Assembly (NCBI GenBank): GCA_003864495.1
Contig: ML133460.1
Location: 1-64,000, forward strand
From: Nemopilema nomurai
Lineage: Eukaryota > Cnidaria > Scyphozoa > Rhizostomeae > Rhizostomatidae
Reading direction: 5' to 3'
DNA length: 64,000 bases
The position numbers and the translations under genes were made by a program. The notes under the pieces were generated by a model. The model worked only from the letters and a program-made list of their open reading frames with translations. It searched no databases and was not told the origin of the DNA. Shown here piece by piece: positions 60,401 to 64,000 of this stretch; the first letter of the stretch is position 1, and each line of letters opens with the position of its first letter.

Positions 60401-61382
60401 ACCTTTTGTGAAATATGCTGCATTTCGCATGTGAAAATTCACATGTTCTCGAATAGTGAAATGACCTCGCTAAATGGAAATGGATGTCAGCTCAATGCCA
60501 GCTAGACTCTTGATGCCAGAACAGGACCTCTGGTTGCGCAGTCCTAGATAATTGCAGGACAGAAAGAACTGAGGCGGACGGAGGGTCGTTGTTGGTTTTA
60601 TAGCAAACGATAATAAATTGAGGAAAAGTGGTATGCCCATGTGTAAATAGAAATCGGCTTATCATAATATTTTTATAATAAACGATGCGTTGGGCGTACC
60701 TGCCTGTCGAGGTAGCAGGAACTGAACCAAGGGAGAACGCATGACTTTGCAAGTTCGAGTGTCGATTGGGCGAAGTCAGATGAGAAGCTGAAAGAGAGCT
60801 TTGCTTATTACTTATGAAGTATCAAGTGGTTTGTTGAAACGAATATTTGACCAAGAAAGCAACAGAGTCGAAAGAGGGCAATGGTCTGATGATGGGATTA
60901 ATGCATTCAATTAGAGAAAGTAATGCGAATATGTTATCATCAAATTGTGGGTCAACAGACCGCTGTGCGAAGTTCCATTTTCAGATTTGTATGTGATACT
61001 GTAACATAGTCGCTGCTGGTTGCTAATTTTTATCGGAGATGAAAATATTGGGTGTCTTTGCCGAATCCTGAAAGTTTGAGGGTCTCGTTTCATGCCCCAA
61101 CATTGCTTGCTGTATCAATGTTTACCAACGGACGATGGTAACAATAAATTTATGAAAATACAGCCAACTTCGTATGCATTGGTACACCTTGGATCTCAGT
61201 ATTTTTTCTATGTGTTTGACAAGGTAGACAGAGCCAGGCTGAAGTTCGTGGTGTCTGTAAAATCCTCCATTTAACTGACTGAGAATGAAGCAATTGAGTT
61301 CATGTGAATTAACACTGTTGAAGTCGGCGTTAAGGCTGCAATGGAATTTTGAACTAGGAAGGTGACGATTTTGGAACATATC
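57492..61382. other. Gene-poor region upstream of the terminal long ORF
   Basis: No recognised gene. 57767-57991 is G/C-biased with an incidental minus-strand frame. 59363-59686 has a 107-codon plus-strand frame of unknown family. An in-frame TGA at 61350 closes the terminal ORF on its 5' side. Confidence 0.4.
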
Positions 61383-64000
61383 ATGGCCAAAACGTGGATG
61401 GAAGGCTTGTGTGACAGACAGGTTGGCGCTGACAAACCAAGAGGCGGCAGTGTTAATGACAGTGGTCAAAGCGAGTGGAAGCCGGCCTTAATCCATTACT
61501 TAGAAAGAATTGAAATTGATCGCGAACTGGAGAATTTTTATCCCAAAGACAGCAATGAAGGGGATTTCGACGAACAATATCCGTATCGGGACATGGAGCA
61601 GCGTTGGTCGGGTTTAATCCAGGAATGTGATGTTTGCACTGATGAAAAGCCCCGATATCCTGCCTGCAGCAAGCGTGGTGACTGCAACTTAAGTGCCTTG
61701 TTCAAAGAGATCAATGCTAAAAACGAAAACATCCGAAGCGTTCGACAGGTAGTTGGTGATGTCATTCGGGGAGTGGAGTCGACTCACCGAGGCCCTCCAA
61801 AGCAGACGGACAAAGCACGCAAAAGAACTGCCAACAATCGCAGTTTGTTTTTATCGAAACGCAAGCAGGATGAAGCGACGGTGACAAATGTTAAATCCGA
61901 TTTCGGGTTTCGCAGGAATCTCCAGATCAGGAAAGGCGCAATTATGCGTGAGAAAAGGGAGGGGTGTACTGCTAATTTAGTCAAGGAAATGGAAAATAGC
62001 ACTGACGAAAGTATAAACACAGAGGGCGAGGCTGGAGCGAGGGATTTGCCAGTGAGAAGGAGAGTAAGTCGGGTCGAGATTAAAATGGTTGGAGTAGCAA
62101 GGAATGGAGGCGAAGACAGACGTGACGAAACTGGGAACGATTTGGAGGCAGAATTGGGTCATTTGTCTGGTGCCGGGTCTGATGGACGTGGCGATGGAAT
62201 GATGCAAAATAGTTCACCACCAAGCTTGGGTTCAAGTGTGAACGAAAGACGCGAAGTCGCGGTTAATGGTGAATACACTGACAGACATCCACGGACAATG
62301 GAGTGCCAACAAGATTCGAATGATATACCAACCATTGCCATGGCAACGCGAGGTATCGGCATTGACTATCAAACAGAGGATAATTCAAACGGATTTGTAC
62401 GGCTGGCACGCCAAAACATAATCAGTGGTGTAAAACCAAATGAAAGGGGGCCGAAGGATGTGAGCAGCGATGTTAAGTCTGAAAATATAATCATAGATAC
62501 ACGAATTGGTTATAAAGGCAGGGCAAACAATGGCGAAGGGCATTGCGATGCAGACTTTGGCGTGGCGCGAATTCCTCACGTCTCTAGATATGTATCTGTC
62601 GTTAATGGAGTAGAACCAATTTTTAATTACAAGCCAGCTAATTGCTCCGATAAAGTGAATGAAAACAACGGATGTGAGTTATTTGAGTCGAGGAGAGGAG
62701 AGAGCAAGCATAGCACGCTGTCCAGTTCAGAGGAATCCGGCGGGGAAGAGTCAATGGGGCCTGTGAGGGGCTCTCGCGATATGGGTGACAGCGCCACGCT
62801 AAGGGGTGTTGGTGCAATTAACGCCAAGATTGGTCATCACATGGCTATTAGTACGTCCAAGAAATCGAGTGATTCAAAGAGCCTTTTCATTGAGCAACGC
62901 GGTCATAAAAGTGACGAAACAAAACTTTTCACTGAAGCAGAGGCGGATTCGATTGTTGAGATTTCTATAGACGGCAGTGGGGAGGAGGATGACGATGGCT
63001 CGGCGAGCGAAAACAAATGGATGATCGCAATTGTGGACGGCAAAGGAGTCGAGGAAAACAGCTGCTTGAGTTTTTCAGACGGTTCAGCGGGGGATAGTGA
63101 GTCGGAAAATGGCGTAACACAGGCCGCTTTTGAAGATTGTTTTGATGGCGACTTCAGTGACCACGACCAAGCTACCAGCGAGGATCAAGAAAAGAAAACA
63201 ATCAACCCTTTAGGCTACTCTAATCCTGTGTTAGAAAACAAGGGACCAGCCCGTAAGTCAATTGAAAATAGAACTCTGCAAAAATGCATTGTCAACGGAC
63301 AGGTTCGCGGGGACGTAAGTCGAGATTTGAATCCGTCATCTGGGAAAATGTGGCGAAAAACTGTGGAAGGAAGAGAGACGGAAAGAGGTGGATCGACTGA
63401 GGAGAGGAGCAAAGTCATTTGTCAAGGCCAAGGTATCCAGTTTCGGCTGAATGTGAAGAAGGTTTCGGAAAACAAGCAGGGAACATCCAAAGACCAGGCC
63501 GAGGAGAGCGGCGAACTGACGGGAAAGCGAGTCGTCAGCTCTGCGCAATCTGTGGCTGTAAAATCAGTTGCGAGAGAGAAGAAGGCTGTTGAAAGCACAA
63601 AGAAGGCTCGTGATTTGTACAAGAAAGAGGTTGAAAGTGTAACCAGTGGCTCGGCAAGTCTAGACACTCAGGAATTGAACTTAATAGACAAAGAATTGAG
63701 TGAAATTTTGAGCTACAAACCACCGAAATTGTCAGTGCCGGTGATAGGGACGGGGCGCGTTGAGTTTAATCTGCGAGAACAGGACTGCACCAACGAAGAG
63801 ACTTTAAAAATGGAGAACAGCCGGTTAAGTAGTTTGCTACTGGAAGTAGAGCAGGCGAGGGCAACCACGGTCCAGGCCTTGCTGAGCGCGAATAACGTGT
63901 TGCATAGAGTGCACGAGGATAACGCGCAATTGGAGAACACGCTAAAGGTGCTAGGCACGGACAAAACGTTCCTTGAGATCGAGCTGAACGACTGTAAGGA
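61383..64000 (+). CDS. Long intronless reading frame, unknown coiled-coil protein, truncated by the window
   Basis: From ATG at 61383, the first in-frame ATG after the TGA at 61350, the plus strand stays open without interruption to the window end: about 872 codons with no stop. The protein starts MAKTWMEGLCDRQVGADKPR. It has a cysteine cluster, CDVCTDEKPRYPACSKRGDC, at about residues 84-103, then a long hydrophilic, low-hydrophobicity region with acidic/serine patches (GSGEEDDDGSASE; SDGSAGDSESE). It turns helical near the visible end (ENSRLSSLLLEVEQARATTV), as a coiled coil would. Base composition is clearly more GC-rich than the surrounding DNA. I recognise no family. The cysteine cluster could bind metal, but no standard zinc-finger spacing is met. 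It may be a lineage-specific host gene or the first protein of a large mobile element whose remainder lies beyond the window. Confidence 0.75.
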   Translation, partial: MAKTWMEGLCDRQVGADKPRGGSVNDSGQSEWKPALIHYLERIEIDRELENFYPKDSNEGDFDEQYPYRDMEQRWSGLIQECDVCTDEKPRYPACSKRGDCNLSALFKEINAKNENIRSVRQVVGDVIRGVESTHRGPPKQTDKARKRTANNRSLFLSKRKQDEATVTNVKSDFGFRRNLQIRKGAIMREKREGCTANLVKEMENSTDESINTEGEAGARDLPVRRRVSRVEIKMVGVARNGGEDRRDETGNDLEAELGHLSGAGSDGRGDGMMQNSSPPSLGSSVNERREVAVNGEYTDRHPRTMECQQDSNDIPTIAMATRGIGIDYQTEDNSNGFVRLARQNIISGVKPNERGPKDVSSDVKSENIIIDTRIGYKGRANNGEGHCDADFGVARIPHVSRYVSVVNGVEPIFNYKPANCSDKVNENNGCELFESRRGESKHSTLSSSEESGGEESMGPVRGSRDMGDSATLRGVGAINAKIGHHMAISTSKKSSDSKSLFIEQRGHKSDETKLFTEAEADSIVEISIDGSGEEDDDGSASENKWMIAIVDGKGVEENSCLSFSDGSAGDSESENGVTQAAFEDCFDGDFSDHDQATSEDQEKKTINPLGYSNPVLENKGPARKSIENRTLQKCIVNGQVRGDVSRDLNPSSGKMWRKTVEGRETERGGSTEERSKVICQGQGIQFRLNVKKVSENKQGTSKDQAEESGELTGKRVVSSAQSVAVKSVAREKKAVESTKKARDLYKKEVESVTSGSASLDTQELNLIDKELSEILSYKPPKLSVPVIGTGRVEFNLREQDCTNEETLKMENSRLSSLLLEVEQARATTVQALLSANNVLHRVHEDNAQLENTLKVLGTDKTFLEIELNDCK

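Noticed and set aside
61538..63964. Many minus-strand open frames
   Set aside because: They overlap the single uninterrupted plus-strand frame from 61383 and look like its antisense shadows.

Overview
This window looks like an invertebrate-metazoan nuclear genome, most likely cnidarian. The evidence is AT-rich DNA, many short exons with GT-AG introns, about one gene per 10 kb, tRNA-derived SINEs, and single-copy animal genes whose proteins I could rebuild exon by exon. The taxon is an inference from gene content and density. No gene here is diagnostic for a phylum.

Layout. 1-1042: no gene seen. 1043-7051 (minus): an ankyrin-repeat TRP channel (TRPA-like) in nine recognisable exons, with one reading-frame break and an unlocated pore/S6. 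7627-12735: a mobile-element zone with a tRNA-derived SINE, a long inverted-repeat interval, a 2.3 kb terminal-inverted-repeat transposon and a PIF/Harbinger transposase relic. 13683-13905: 16-bp minisatellite. 16522-18528 (plus): a small gene for a secreted six-cysteine protein. 19130-19770: 87-bp higher-order satellite. 20274-20934: non-autonomous hAT element. 23322-23707: 21-bp satellite. 24653-35249 (minus): a complete 16-exon rad9 gene carrying a mariner-type MITE and a small hAT element in its introns. 36205-36993 (plus): ccdc86 (Cgr1 family), divergent from rad9. 37790-48260 (minus): Moonraker (KIAA0753/MNR) in 17 coding exons, tail-to-tail with ccdc86, with a single-base frameshift in exon 3. 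50737-52718 (plus): a secreted PI-PLC X-domain protein in three exons, head-to-head with Moonraker. 52719-61382: mostly gene-poor. 61383-64000 (plus): an uninterrupted reading frame of about 870 codons running off the window, unrecognised, acidic and serine-rich with a coiled coil at the visible end.

The genes do not form one pathway. rad9 (9-1-1 checkpoint clamp), ccdc86 (pre-rRNA processing) and Moonraker (centriole/cilium assembly) are housekeeping neighbours that probably share promoter or 3'-end space. The TRP channel, secreted phosphodiesterase and six-cysteine protein are membrane or extracellular genes. Two conserved exons, one in the TRP gene and one in Moonraker, each differ from an intact frame by exactly one base. 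This suggests residual consensus errors in the assembly rather than gene death.
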